Shown here: in pieces, positions 11,926 through 23,200 of the stretch
How positions within the stretch are numbered: position 1 is the stretch's first letter
How the letters are laid out: every line of letters starts with the position of its first letter
Assembly (NCBI GenBank): GCA_934045905.1
Contig: OW203769.1
Span: 14,167,705-14,231,704, forward strand
DNA from: Leuctra nigra
Taxonomy: Eukaryota; Arthropoda; Insecta; Plecoptera; Leuctridae
DNA: 64,000 nucleotides
Direction of reading: 5' to 3'
Notes under the pieces: model-generated
Seen by the model: the letters and a program-made list of their open reading frames with translations, nothing else
What the model was told of the DNA's origin: nothing
Database searches by the model: none
Translations under genes and position numbers: made by a program

Positions 11926-12578
11926 ATATATATATATATAATAGTTGCATTCTGTGTGAGAAAAGGTTACCATACTAACCAATATAAAGTAATAGGGAAT
12001 AAACAAATATGACAGCGGCAATCCAAAGTTCATATTGAGAGTGATTATTTATGAAAGAAAGATATTTAAGTAAATACATAGTTAATAATGATACGAAGTA
12101 TTTATCCTTGCACATTTTCAAGTTAAATTTTCATCTTAGAAATTATTTATCTATTATTTATAGCTTTGACACATTTCCCTTACCCTCTCAGCCTCCATTT
12201 TTCTACCCTTGTGACGTTTTGAACAAGAAGACAATACGAAGGCTTGACTAACACTATTTTTGGTAAATTCTCCAATAGCCAAAATTTCCAAAATTTTGAT
12301 TAATGGATTTTGCCAAAAATACCAACAATTTAAATATAAAAGAAGATGACATAAAATTACCAAAAAAATGAATAGAGTTTTAGAAGTCATGCCATCGTCA
12401 AATATAAAATAAAAATGAAAACTTGGTGGTAGAAACTCAAAATTTCAAAAATTACTCATAAAACTCATATTATAAAAAATATTAATTTTTTAAACATTTT
12501 GGGTGGAAGTGTGTAGACGATATTTTTCATTGTTACCATAAACATAAGGGGTTTTATATAAACCTGTAAAAATGTAAT

Positions 12579-13863
12579 TACCAGGTGGCCCAAAAAAAAG
12601 GCACAATGGGCAAGACATTTGCTCTGACGAAACTTCTCCACAAATTAGGCTGAAAATTTCACATAATATATACAAAATACTAAGGTTTGATGTGATAAAG
12701 TTTCAAAAACACTACTTTTCTAGGAAAAAGGTTACAGCTGCTTGAATTTGGTTGTCGAAGAATTGATTATACGAAGCTGCGTTCAGAAAAAGTCAATTGG
12801 CCGGGACGCTGTTTCTACAAAACCAAGTGGGTATTACACTATACAATTCAAGTTGGGCAACTCAACTCTTCCAGATTCACATTGTCCCAATTCAAATCTT
12901 GCTGAATGTGTCAATTTAAAGGTTTGAGGTTAGGTTAGTTTTATGTTTATGTCATAAGAATCGTCCTAAACAGCAATTAGCATTCAATTGTTCTGTTAAT
13001 ATGTGATCTTTATACATAATAATGATTAAATATTACAAAGTTGTGTTCTCTGTTTCGATATTTGTTTCCATACAAGTGTTTATTCATCTCAAATTGTCCA
13101 ACTGCAGTTGGGAAAAAAGAACCGGTTCTAAATCAAGAATTGCCAAGATTTGGATTTTTCTTGTCTATCACACTAGCCAAATCGGCCAATTCTAATCGGC
13201 AGATTTAAATTGCCCAAATTGAATTGCATAGTGTAAAACCCACTTAACGATATTAAGTTAAAAATTTCAAATATTATTCAAAATATATTGTTATCAAGTT
13301 TGTAAAAGTTTCAATACATTTATATAATTGTAACAAAAGTTGTTGTATCTTGAAGTTGAGCTTAAAAGCAGAAAAACGTGAGATAATTTCACAAGTTTTC
13401 TGACACACCTTATAATTTGAAAAAGTAAAATTATCTTTCATATTATATTTCATTTCATTTCATTATATATATATTTCATATCTATTATAAAGTAACTTCA
13501 AGATAACATAACTTTCGTTCCATTAATCCAAAGGTATTGAAATTTTTACACAATTGATAGCAATATATTGTGAAGAACATTTGAAACTTTCAGCTTGATA
13601 TCGTTAGTATTTTTTAATAAACAACGTCCTGGCCAATTGACGTTTTCTGAAGAAGCGCTATTTGCGCCTCGTATAATCGATCTTTCAACAACCAAATTAG
13701 AACAGCTATAACCTTTTTCCTACAAATGTGATACTTTTGAAACTTTCCAACATCAAACCTTAGTATGATTTTTATATTATCTGATATTTTCAGCCTGACA
13801 TGTGCTGTAGTTTCGTCACAGCATTGTCTCGCCCATTGTACGTTTATTTGGGGACACCCGGTA
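12579..13863. mobile_element. Foldback element with arms of about 240 bp
   Basis: The left arm 12579-12818 and right arm 13619-13863 are imperfect reverse complements. They begin TACCAGGTGGCCC and TACCGGGTGTCCC and share AAGGTTTGATGT, AGGAAAAAGGTTA and CAATTGGCC. A TAA-type MITE (12826-13244) lies just inside the left arm. The short frames at 12154-12927 are chance openings within arms or core. Confidence 0.7.
12826..13244 (-). mobile_element. PIF/Harbinger-like MITE, copy 2
   Basis: Inverted copy of 9026-9436 with the same AGTGGGTATTACACTA ends. The right flank is TAA but the left flank is CCA, so the target duplication is not intact here. It is nested within the foldback element 12579-13863. 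Confidence 0.75.
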
Positions 13864-13947
13864 TACTCAAAAAAATCTTATCAATTACGGTGCATATCAA
13901 TTTTGGTAAATGGGTCAAATGGGGTCAAATCGACGGATGAATGATTA

Positions 13948-14771
13948 CTAGGAAAACGCTCAGTGTAACGCGTTGGTGAGCGAGCACGGGGACGTGCAAA
14001 TTCTCGAACAGGAAATGCGTACACAATCACAGAAAACATATACATCCATATTGAATTGAAATATGATCACACAATCAACACAACATATTATGCTTTTCAT
14101 TGAAACTTGAAAATAACATCTAAGCATCCTGGTAAATATAGCAAATCAGATGCAATTCAACTGGCACTGGAAAACATTCATTTTGATACTTCATTACTGA
14201 CAGATATGAAAAATGTTAATAAGTTCATACGTTCTTAACTGATTGGGATGAAATTTTGTAAAATAAGAGACAATGTTGGTCTTAATAATCATGCAAAATA
14301 TGAGTTTGATCTGAAATATCGAAGACCGTTTTCATTTTTCAGCCTATCAGGAGATATTTATTTAAATTTTAACCAATGAATGGATTTCAAAAAAATTATG
14401 GTCTTCAAACAGAGAAGGTTGTCTCTACATGTGTGCAAAATTTCAGCTCGATCAAAGAAAAACTCTGACCTGTATAGCCAAAATATGAGTTTGATCAGAA
14501 TTATCGAAGACAGTTTTCATTTTTCAGCCTATCGGGAGATATTAATTTAAATTTTAACCAATGAATGGATTTTAAAAAAATTTGGGGCCTGCAAACAGAG
14601 AAGGTTGGTTTTACATGTGTGCAAAATTTCAGATCGATAGGTGAAACGGTGCGACCTGTGTATCGTCTATTAACAGACAAAAACAAAAACAAAAAAAAAA
14701 TACAAAAAAAAAAAAAAAACAGAGGTCCGTGCCAAAAGAGCCAAAAGGAGACGCTCGCTTCGCTCGCTCAA
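13948..14771 (-). mobile_element. Helitron-like element, minus orientation
   Basis: Starts CTAGGAAAACGCTCAGTGTA and ends GACGCTCGCTTCGCTCGCTC, the reverse of the copy at 9497-10613. Near the GCGAGCG end it has TGTGTGCAAAATTTCAG, GGTGAAACGGTGCGACCTG, a poly-A tract and GAGGTCCGTGCCAAAAGAGC, all shared with 29596-30900 and 59936-60551. There is no long frame. Confidence 0.7.
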
Positions 14772-15016
14772 TGATGATGATTGGGAGATGATGGTGAAGA
14801 GTAGGTAAGGATGGCAACTGGGAAGGAGGCGGTAGTGGGAGGCGGTAGTGGCCTGTAAGTATAGAGTACCTTCCCAACATTCTCCTGTCGACAAACAACG
14901 AAAAATATCAGTCAGAAAGTACGACCGCGACCAGGAATATCTCGACCAGGAATCGAACCCTAGACCTCCGAAATAATGTTCAGAGTATACATTACTCGGA
15001 ATACATTACCTCTGAG
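14772..15016 (-). mobile_element. Diverged SINE copy
   Basis: Reads like 8541-8817 with many changes: GATTGGGAGATGATGGTGAAGA, CCTTCCCAACATTCTCCTGTCGAC in two blocks, and a decayed box B (GGAATCGAACCC). It sits immediately beside the GCGAGCG end of a Helitron-like copy. Confidence 0.7.
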
Positions 15017-15741
15017 CCAAAGAATGTAATAATACAATTGTCTCCTTATATTTCATATTTTTTTATTTTATTAGGTACTTATTTAAGATGATTGACAGGT
15101 GATCGATTGCGAAAGTGGCAGGAAATTATTGTTAATTAATAAACAGGTTTTGTTTGACGTGTGGAATGTTACACCTGGCATGTGTGGTGCAATTCATTAT
15201 ACAGTATACACGTGTTGGTGCCAGCTTAGAGTAAACAGACAGTGGTGAGTAGTGAAACATGTTTTATAAAGTGATTTATAAGGTCAGTGTCACAGCAACT
15301 GGGAAGAGGGATCTATTCTCTTATAATGGAAGAAATCCTAACCCACACAACAGTCCAGTCTACTGACTCATTTTCTATAAAATATTCGGAATGTTTTTTT
15401 TAAATATGAAATGTTTATCTACGCCAATTATAATTGGTACTTAACCTCATCTACGTATTAGCAATGGTATTAGCATTTGTTCTCTTGCCGTTTCGATGTT
15501 GCTGTTAGCATACACCTCGTCTTACACATGTTAAGTTGTGTTTATTGACTTGTAGCTAACTTTGCTTGTAGCGAAGGCTGTTACTTCATGCTTGTCCGTA
15601 GTATGACACTAAACCCATTCAATCTGCTCTAAATGAGTATGAAATAATAACCACAAAATGTATATTAATACAATTTAAAATATAAATATTCAGGTCTGCT
15701 CAATGCTTGGCTTGGGCGATAGTATTCAGTTCCTTGTCAAC

Positions 15742-15879
15742 CTTCTTCTTCTTCTTCTTCTTCTTCTTCTTCTTCTTCTTCTTCTTCTTCTTCTTCTTCT
15801 TCTTCTTCTTCTTCTTCTTCTTCTTCTTCTTCTTCTTCTTCTTCTTCTTCTTCTTCTTCTTCTTCTTCTTCTTCTTCTT
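15742..15879 (+). repeat. (CTT)n microsatellite, about 46 units
   Basis: An uninterrupted TTC/CTT run with a polypurine complement. It creates poly-Leu, poly-Phe and poly-Lys frames (15700-15970) which are not genes. The flanks 15017-15741 and 15880-15979 hold no gene I can support. Confidence 0.97.
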
Positions 15880-15979
15880 TTTATTTTTATTTTGTTTGTC
15901 CAAAGCCGAAGCTTATTTCAGCCAATTGTCACACCCTTGTGTGAATGGATTTTATCATTGTAAGATGTAAGAAAATTGT

Positions 15980-16120
15980 CATCAAATAGGTTAGTACGTG
16001 TGCAAAATTTCAGATCGATTGGTTGCGCGGTTTGACCTGGGCAGTGCAAGACAAAAAAAATAGCCACACAGTGAAACTGGCATAAGAGTTCCGTGGTGAC
16101 GCTCGCTAGGCTCGCTTAAA
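15980..16120 (-). mobile_element. Helitron-like fragment (GCGAGCG end)
   Basis: Contains GTGTGCAAAATTTCAGATCGAT, GCGCGGTTTGACCTG and ends GACGCTCGCTAGGCTCGC, matching the proximal part of the family. The CTAG half is missing. Confidence 0.6.
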
Positions 16121-16453
16121 TTATTTTAAAAATAAGAATTATACAAGATTCAGAAAAATTTGCGAATTAGCATCTTTGCTCTAATTATACTATTTTGTTG
16201 TTGACACTTGGCAAAATACTCTTAAATACTCTTAAAACATTATAGAAGATACGGGGGTATTCAAGAGGAGGGTAGCGACCCCCCACCCCCGGAATAAGAC
16301 CTCAATCAAAGCAAATCACTTAAAATAATAAGTGTTCATTTAGTGAATGTTATTTACGTGCATTTGTAATAATTAAGAATATTTTTTAAAAATATATTAT
16401 ATTAAGATTTATAGAATTAAGTATGCCAAAACATGATATGCATCGGCAACCAC

Positions 16454-16502
16454 AGGGGGGGGGGGGAGCAAGGGGGATGCTTGCCTTCCCCCCCCCCCCC
16501 CC
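16454..16502. repeat. Poly-G / poly-C hairpin
   Basis: A G tract, then AGCAAGGGGGATGCTTGCCTT, then a C tract, preceded by CACAG and followed by CTGG. The two tracts could pair into one stem. It is one of many G/C homopolymers in the window. Confidence 0.85.
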
Positions 16503-16639
16503 TGGTATTTCCTACAGACCGAAATATGACTTCTAGGGAAACCCAAAAGAAAATGAATTATGTTTGATTGCCCCTTTTCAGACGAAAGTGAACGCTTCTC
16601 ATATTTTCGGTAATTTTTTAGTTATCTTATGAATTGATA

Positions 16640-16676
16640 ATTTTACTCGCTCATCAATGCGTGAGCGTTTTCCTAG
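16640..16676 (+). mobile_element. Helitron-like 3' end fragment
   Basis: CTCGCTCATCAATGCGTGAGCG followed by TTTTCCTAG and then T. This is the terminal hairpin and CTAG signature with nothing of the rest of the element. Confidence 0.55.
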
Positions 16677-16705
16677 TTATTATGATTATTGTTATTAGTA
16701 TATGG

Positions 16706-16796
16706 TCGGTGACAGGCAAAGATGAACCCACTTTAGCATTGCCCGGTAGGTCGGCCAATGCTATAGCGCGAGTAAGGGTTCATCTTTGCCTGTCCT
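16706..16796. repeat. Hairpin with 19-bp exact arms
   Basis: GACAGGCAAAGATGAACCC and its reverse complement enclose an inner TAGCATTG/CAATGCTA pair. This is probably a small foldback MITE. No gene lies between here and 17150. A C tract occurs at 17047-17060. Confidence 0.7.
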
Positions 16797-17149
16797 CGAC
16801 GTAGCTGTAGGTAGAGAAACTACTAATCTAGGCTCTCTAGCTGTGGTACTGCCAGCGTTTAGAAGTTGTATGCACGTCAAGACAGTCATATGCAACCACT
16901 AGGACACCGATGTAGCACAAGTCACATACCTCTCAGGGGCTATTAGAATGAACATGTTACACAGTCCTGTTCTCAAACGCATCAAAATGCTCGGAACTGA
17001 GTTTAAATTTACTTGGGGCGTGCGCCCCAGACCCGCCTGTCTGGACCCCCCCCCCCCTCCCAATGAACTTTGACAACTTGTCTCCCCCCCTCTACCCTCC
17101 TGGCAGAATTCCTGCGGTAGTTCATGATGTGTTGATTATAATTCTTATT

Positions 17150-18345
17150 ATAAATTTGGTACACTTTGAAAAAACTATGAAATTTCCGATACGATTGGAG
17201 AACAGACCCGTTAACCAATTGAACTCAAATTTTAATAATAATTTTATTAATAATAATTTTAATAATTTTAATAAATTTTAATTAAAATATTTTAATAATG
17301 TTTAGATAAAAGACAAACTTAGGGTAATTATCACTTGGCACATTTTTAAAATTAAATTTCATACGGCACCCAGCAAGACAAGAAAATAGATAATTTTCAC
17401 CAAAAATCAACTAATTACTATTCACAAAGCAAAAAATGAAAAATGTACCAAGTGATAACCCTAAGTTCGTCTTAATTAGCCCTAAGCTCGTCTACCCATT
17501 TTGTCTCCAATCGTATCCAAAAAAGTGCCTCAACAGCGGTAAAATCGCTCTCGCTTGCATTGGCTATGCTTATGATTGGCAATACTTATACTTGTTATGA
17601 TGAAATACCAGTCTTGTATAAGACAGAACCTTGTTAGATGTGATTACGTAGGTGCAATGGCGATTTGGCAGATACAACGTTCCTCTAATTGCCATCAGCA
17701 CGCATCAGAGCATTTGTTTTTGAGTTTTGCACAATAAAATTAGTTTGATGTAATGTCAAACTCATTTGTTTAAACCTTGTATGTAAGAGAGGACATTGTC
17801 ATTATCTAAGTTGGCAAGCCGTCCGTTCTTTAGCATATCCAGTTCAGTATAGTTCACACTCGAGCTAGATCTAGTGACATCGAGAACAAGCAACCTTCTT
17901 TCGCTGCGAAACTGTAAGTCAATATCTTCTACTAGGTAATAGTATTTTAAGAGTGTGGCCACATTTAAGAGTTTGCAAGCACGGGCGATTTTACCGCGTG
18001 TTGCAGGCACTTTTTTTATACAACTGGAGACAAAATGGGTTGACGTAATGATTTGTAATTTTAATCGTGATTAGATAATAAACAAACTTAGGGTTGTCAC
18101 TTGCCACATTTTTAATTTTTTGCTTTGTTAATTAGTAATAATTAGTTGTTTTGGGTGAAAAATGATATATTTTCTTGTCTCAATGGGTGACGTATGAAAT
18201 TACATTTTAAAAATGAGCCAAGACTAACCAGCTAAGTTTGTCTTTTAAAAATTTTAGATCAATTTTTTCACGGGTCTGGTCTCCAATCGGTTGAGAAATG
18301 CCATAGTTTTGAGCGGTTTTTATGAATAACCGGCGCCTAATTAAC
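17150..18345. mobile_element. Nested foldback element, family C
   Basis: The outer arms share AACTATGAAATTTCCGATAC, ACGATTGGAGAC and, at the right, CCGGCGCCTAATTAACAAGG. Inside each arm is a 165-170 bp palindromic unit (17309-17475; 18070-18245) with ends ACAAACTTAGGGTTATCACT. The core 17490-18045 has its own arms with CCCATTTTGTCTCCA and AAAGTGCCTGCAACAC-like sequence. A minus-strand frame 17762-18010 of 82 codons runs into one arm and is unrecognised. A third family copy is at 48050-48545. Confidence 0.65.
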
Positions 18346-18672
18346 AAGGCACGAAGCATAACAGAAAAAATGCTATACAATGAGACTGATCATGTGAACA
18401 TCCTATCAAAGTTACACCCACTTTTGAAACAATTTGTCTCTCTCAATTTGCTGAAACGGCCGAGCGCTTGTATCACCTTAATTCAAAAGTTTGATACAAG
18501 GAAAGAAGATATAAATGATTTGTGGATTGTTCTTGAGAAGTGTTTGTGGATCTCCCAGCCCCATATTCAGAAGAATTCCTATCGATTTATCGACGCAAAT
18601 ACCCGAGTCTACTGGATTCTGTCCATAAGATTATTAGCTCATGGACACGATCTTGAGCGAAAGCGTGGATAA
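18322..18672 (+). CDS. Unrecognised 116-codon frame
   Basis: The frame opens with ATG inside the end of family C and runs to a TAA-preceded stop at 18670-18672. The product is mixed hydrophobic and basic, with no signal peptide, no repeated motif and no family that I recognise. Its first codons lie in repeat DNA, so the ATG is doubtful. It could be an exon or a relic of a transposon protein. There is no supporting splice chain. Confidence 0.2.
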   Translation: MNNRRLINKARSITEKMLYNETDHVNILSKLHPLLKQFVSLNLLKRPSACITLIQKFDTRKEDINDLWIVLEKCLWISQPHIQKNSYRFIDANTRVYWILSIRLLAHGHDLERKRG

Positions 18673-18711
18673 AAGACGTATGTTTATTTCTGTAATCGAA
18701 AAGAATCTCAT

Positions 18712-18920
18712 CAAGGTGAGATCATAAACCAGTATTCCTGCATTCAACCGAACGCAATTGTAATTGTGATGAGTCATTGTGTACTAGAGTACGTTAATAT
18801 AACCGTATTGTTGACATCAGTCAAATTGTAGTTGATCGAGTTTGATTACATCATTCCAAAAGTGTGCAACGCAAAATCGAGAAAAATAATATCCGGCCTG
18901 GCTACATCTGAGGAACTGTA
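18712..18920 (+). repeat. Dispersed repeat family D, copy 3
   Basis: Shares TTGATTACATCATTCCAA, GTGTGCAACGCAAAATCGAG and the opening GGTGAGATCATAAACCAGTA with the other copies. It ends near GGCCTGGCTACATCTGAGG. Confidence 0.6.
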
Positions 18921-19040
18921 CTGAAATTAAGTAAGAAACACTTTATATTGTTTGTTGATGTATTTATGTATAGATAGATAGCTAACTATAAAATAAGGAA
19001 AGTATCAACAAGGATGTAGAATCGCAAGGGTTGATGTTAA

Positions 19041-19443
19041 GAGTCCTGGGGAGTGGGGACCGCCATGGAAACTGACGGAATGTGTCAAATTTCCCCAAAT
19101 ACTTAAGTCTCCACAATGCTCATTATTTATACTCTACTGTTATGCAATTTTGGGAGGTAGTTTTGATACCCATTTTCTCGCAATACTATTGAGAAAATTT
19201 AAGAAATATTAAAAGAAAAAAAAATATATTTCACATAATTTTATGAAAAAAATAGAAATAAAACTTTTTTGTTTCAAAAATTTCTTAAAAATTCTCGACA
19301 GTATTACGAGAAAATGGGTATCAAATACCTAACAAAGTTGCATAACAGTGGAGTAAATAATGAGCCTTGGGGAGACTTAGGTATTTTGGGAAAATTTGAC
19401 ACAATCTGTCAGTTTCCATAGCGGTCCCCACTCCCCAGGACTC
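19041..19443. mobile_element. TTAA-flanked foldback MITE (piggyBac-like)
   Basis: The ends are GAGTCCTGGGGAGTGGGGAC and its reverse complement. Arms extend about 190 bp, including CATTTTCTCG-like inner blocks. TTAA stands immediately outside both ends (19037-19040 and 19444-19447), the target duplication typical of piggyBac. There is no coding capacity. A fragment with the same GTATTTTGGGAAATTTGAC phrase lies at 21040-21100. Confidence 0.8.
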
Positions 19444-19465
19444 TTAAGTAAGTCTGGGGGGAGGG

Positions 19466-19616
19466 GGGGTCTATTCTCGAAACAGTTATCACGTCATTAC
19501 TCCAAGAAGTTGATATCACAAGGAAGTTTGGCTTATCTCGCATCATGTTTATATTATGACTTTTCGTCATATCATAACTTAGTACGATGATAACTGCGTT
19601 TCGAGAATTAGGGCCC
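19466..19616. mobile_element. Small foldback MITE
   Basis: TTCTCGAAACAGTTATCAC at the left and GATAACTGCGTTTCGAGAA at the right form inverted ends around about 100 bp. The two overlapping 64-71 codon frames here are palindrome shadows. Confidence 0.65.
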
Positions 19617-19639
19617 AGGTTCAACTAAGTATATGTGTA

Positions 19640-19842
19640 GGGGCACTGTTCGGCAACTAATGGAAACGGATAAATGATTAATGATAAAGATCATCAAGAA
19701 TAGGTAAATGAAGGTGGGAAGGAGGCGGCCGTGGCCTGTAGTAGGGAACCTTCCCAGCATATATCTCTCAACTGAGGGAAGCTACGAGAAATCAGTCAGG
19801 ATGGAAGTCTGCTTGCCCCCCCCCCCCCCCCCCCCCCCCACC
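19640..19842 (-). mobile_element. SINE copy joined to a poly-C tract
   Basis: Contains the reversed SINE body (GGCACTGTTCGGC, GGAAGGAGGCGGCCGTGGCC, ACCTTCCCAGCA, CAACTGAGGGAA, TCAGTCAGGA). Where the tRNA-related head should follow, a C tract of about 23 bases (19817-19839) stands instead. Confidence 0.75.
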
Positions 19843-19945
19843 ACTGGATGCCACGAAGACATACATTTTTGTGGTCTTTACGTATAGTTTGAACATTTAA
19901 AAGTGTCAAAAAAACAAAAAATGCCCTGCGGGGCAAGGTGGGGGA

Positions 19946-20219
19946 AGTGTCAACTTCTGCACTCTCTCACGTGTTGTGTACTTGTACTGTTGCAGGGCGT
20001 GACTGCCGACCACCGACATGGGTCTAAAAGCCACGTACACACGCAGGGAATGGTTCACGTTGTTCGCTATCGGCAGTGTCAACTTCTGCACTCTCTCACG
20101 TGTTGTGTACTTGTACTGTTGCAGGGCGTGACTGCCGACCACCGACATGGGTCTAAAAGCCACGTACACGCGCAGGGAATGGTTCACGTTGTGCGCTATC
20201 GGCAGTGTCAACTTCTGCA
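19946..20219 (+). repeat. 129-bp partial duplication of the first coding exon junction
   Basis: Units start at 19946, 20075 and 20204 (the last one partial). Each full unit holds intron sequence, the acceptor TACTGTTGCAG, a short leader, an ATG (20018 and 20147) and about 56 nt of coding sequence. Only the second ATG continues into the full exon. The first reads 38 codons, runs into the duplicated intron and stops at the TGA of the next leader. Confidence 0.9.
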
Positions 20220-23200
20220 CTGCACTCTGTGTTTCACTACAAGCACCGTTCTATCCTGAGGAGGTAAATCATAAAAACGCTATGTGTAACGCGTTGATTA
20301 GTGAGCTCCTACACTAAGTCACAGGTTATGTCTCAATGAGGAATTTGGGTTTGTAACTCCTGTTTCTGTCACCAGGCGGAGTCTAAGGGCGCCTCCGCCA
20401 CTGAGTACGGCTTCGTGTTCGGCGTCTACGAGCTGGTCGCCTTCCTCATCAGCCCGTTGCTCGGGAAATACGTGAGTTGTATTAGTAGCCGTCATCCTAT
20501 AAGTAACTCTGCAGAGTTCTGGAATTGCGTGAGTCATATTAGTAGCCGTCACCCTATTCTCCCACTCAAAAAAGTTAAAGGATGTATTTTCTAGAACGTT
20601 TTCCCAATACCATTCTGAAAGAATCCGGTCACTGCCATAAGGATTAACATTGCACGAAATGGAATTCCATCATTGCCAATTTCAAATGTTCTAGAAAGGG
20701 CCCCAAGGGGCTTTTTCTATAATCATTTCTAGATCAATTTTATCCTATAATGGCGGTGAAATGATTCCAGACGGAAATGATTTCGTTTTAGTTATAGAAT
20801 AGGAATAATAAAAATGAGCATTGTTTTATATGTACATTTAAACCAATTAAAAATGGTACTTTGCACAAAACGGATTGGCTGCTGGTCAGGTTCCTTGACA
20901 ATCAATTCTTGTTATTATCAATGAAATCAGAGCTTACCTACTAGATAATCCATTCACAAACTTCATGGGATGATGCCATCAAACCTTTATCAGACAATCC
21001 TTTTCTTTCGAGGCACCGTTTATTATTTGTGCGAGTGTACGTATTTTGGGAAATTTGACGCAGCCGTCAGATTCTACGGTGATCCCCATTACCATTACAA
21101 TGTCTATGCCATTACTCTTCAGGATGTCTGCTTGAAATAGACACATGTCTCAATGAGTCTTGCTCTGGTTCCAGATGGACACGCTAGGGGCGTCATCCCT
21201 TCTCATCAAAGCCCCCTTCGTTGCGGGGGTCAGCACAATGGTGTTCGGGTAACTAGCACGTTAAATACCAACATAATAACACTAATACTCCGCTCTTTGT
21301 AACGCGTTGATGAGCGAGCAAAAGCTGCGCATGCGAGCGTGACCTTGAAGATTTTTAATCGATTTTTATCAATATCTTTTACATTGTAGTTGTTTATATG
21401 AAATAAGGCCTTGTACCTATGAGTCTTCAGAACCGTTAAATGAAAGACATTTCATAGTTTGGAATTGATTATTACTATTATTTTGTCCTACAGACGTTTA
21501 GTGCCATATTTCTACTAATTTTCAGGCAAGTGGCTGTGCATAAAGGATGTCACGCTTCAGGGTGGTGGGGGGGGGGGGGGGGGGGGGGCACCAGTATGGG
21601 ACACAGTGTGACAGGGGGGAGGGGGGGTACTACTGGAGGCAGTAGGACGTAACGTTTTGATATAGATATTTTCAAACATTTTAAATTTCAGTTGATATGT
21701 CGGGACCGGAAATTTCGCTAAAAACGATAAATTCTGATACATTTTACAGTCAAAAATATTCTATATAAGGGGGGTAGAGACAGATTTGTGACGTCCTTTT
21801 AGAGGGGGGGGGGATCTCGAAAAGTGTGACACAACATGACAGGGGGGAGGGGGGTGTCAAAATATCCCATTTTTAGCGTGACGTCCTTTATGCACAGTCC
21901 CCAATGAACGTCTGTAGGACAAAATAAAAGTACTATACGGACCTAATAAACCATTCCAGACTACGAAATATCTTTCATTGAACTGTTCTGAAGTCGCGTA
22001 CGTTGCCTTATTGCATAAACAAATAGGTACATTGGTACAAGATATTGATAAAAATGGATTAAAAACTCTTCAAGGTCACGCCAATGCTCAGCCGCCTTAA
22101 TATGCGTGTGAAAGTAGCTGCTCTATAGGCCTTGGAAATTCTGGAAAGCAAAGAATCTGTGATATTTTTATAATTTATTGACACCTTGTTGCAGGATCCT
22201 GGACCTGGTATCAGGACATGCGCTGTTCCTCGGATTGTCGTACGCCGTGCGCATCATCCAGGCACTCGGTGCGGCGGCCATCTTGACGTCCTCGTTCTCC
22301 ATCATCGCCACTGTGTTCCCCAACTCCGTCGCCACTGTGTTCGTGAGTCCAGTGCCGAAGTGGAGGGTTGGGGGAAGGGGGGCGAACTCAGAGCATAGAC
22401 ATTTATACTCACTGCGCTCAGAGCATCGGCTAAGATATCAGCACATTTAAAATAATACGAGGCTGATCAAAAAGTTCCAGGACTGTATGAATTGCGCGGC
22501 AGTAGAACGCAGGAGAACGGTGCGGTTGGCAGCATTGTTTAGCATGACTCTTCCTGAGCACACTGTGTTTTCAGATTGTTAATAGCCTTCTTTATTGTGA
22601 AGTTACAGCTGTTTTCGTTGAACAAGATTTTGAGTTTGGCAATTTTGTGATAATTTGTGAAATTGATTTAAAAAAATGCCTCTTCAGGGGGTCTCTTCAG
22701 TTTTGGAGGTTTGGGGGGCGTCTCTTTTCCGGTAATGACACGTTTCAAAAAGTATTCAACATCATTTGCCACTTCAAGAAGTTCCATGACAAACCATGTC
22801 AACAAATTTGAACTGAAATTTGCAGATGAGATGATCTGGCTGCCCAGTTTGTTCCGAGACTTTTGACCAAGAAAGAAAAACACCGAGCTTTGGTTTGTCA
22901 GCAACTGCTGGCAAAATGACGATTGAAACATTTTTCAGCATGTCATTAGGTACTGGAGACGAGAGTTCCCAAACCCCCCAAAACTTAAGAGACCCTCCGA
23001 AGTGACCTTCTTTCTGATCAATTTCACAAAGTATCACAAAATCGCCAAACACAAAACTTTTGTTTCACCAAAACAGCTGTAACTTCACAATAAAGAAGGT
23101 TATCGAGAGCCTGAAAAACAGTTAGTTGTGCCTAGGAAAAGTCATGCTAAACAATGCTGCCAACCGCACCGCTCTCCTACGCTCCATTGGCGCGCAATTC

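Noticed and set aside
15700..15970. Poly-Leu, poly-Phe and poly-Lys frames
   Set aside because: Direct translation of a (CTT)n microsatellite.
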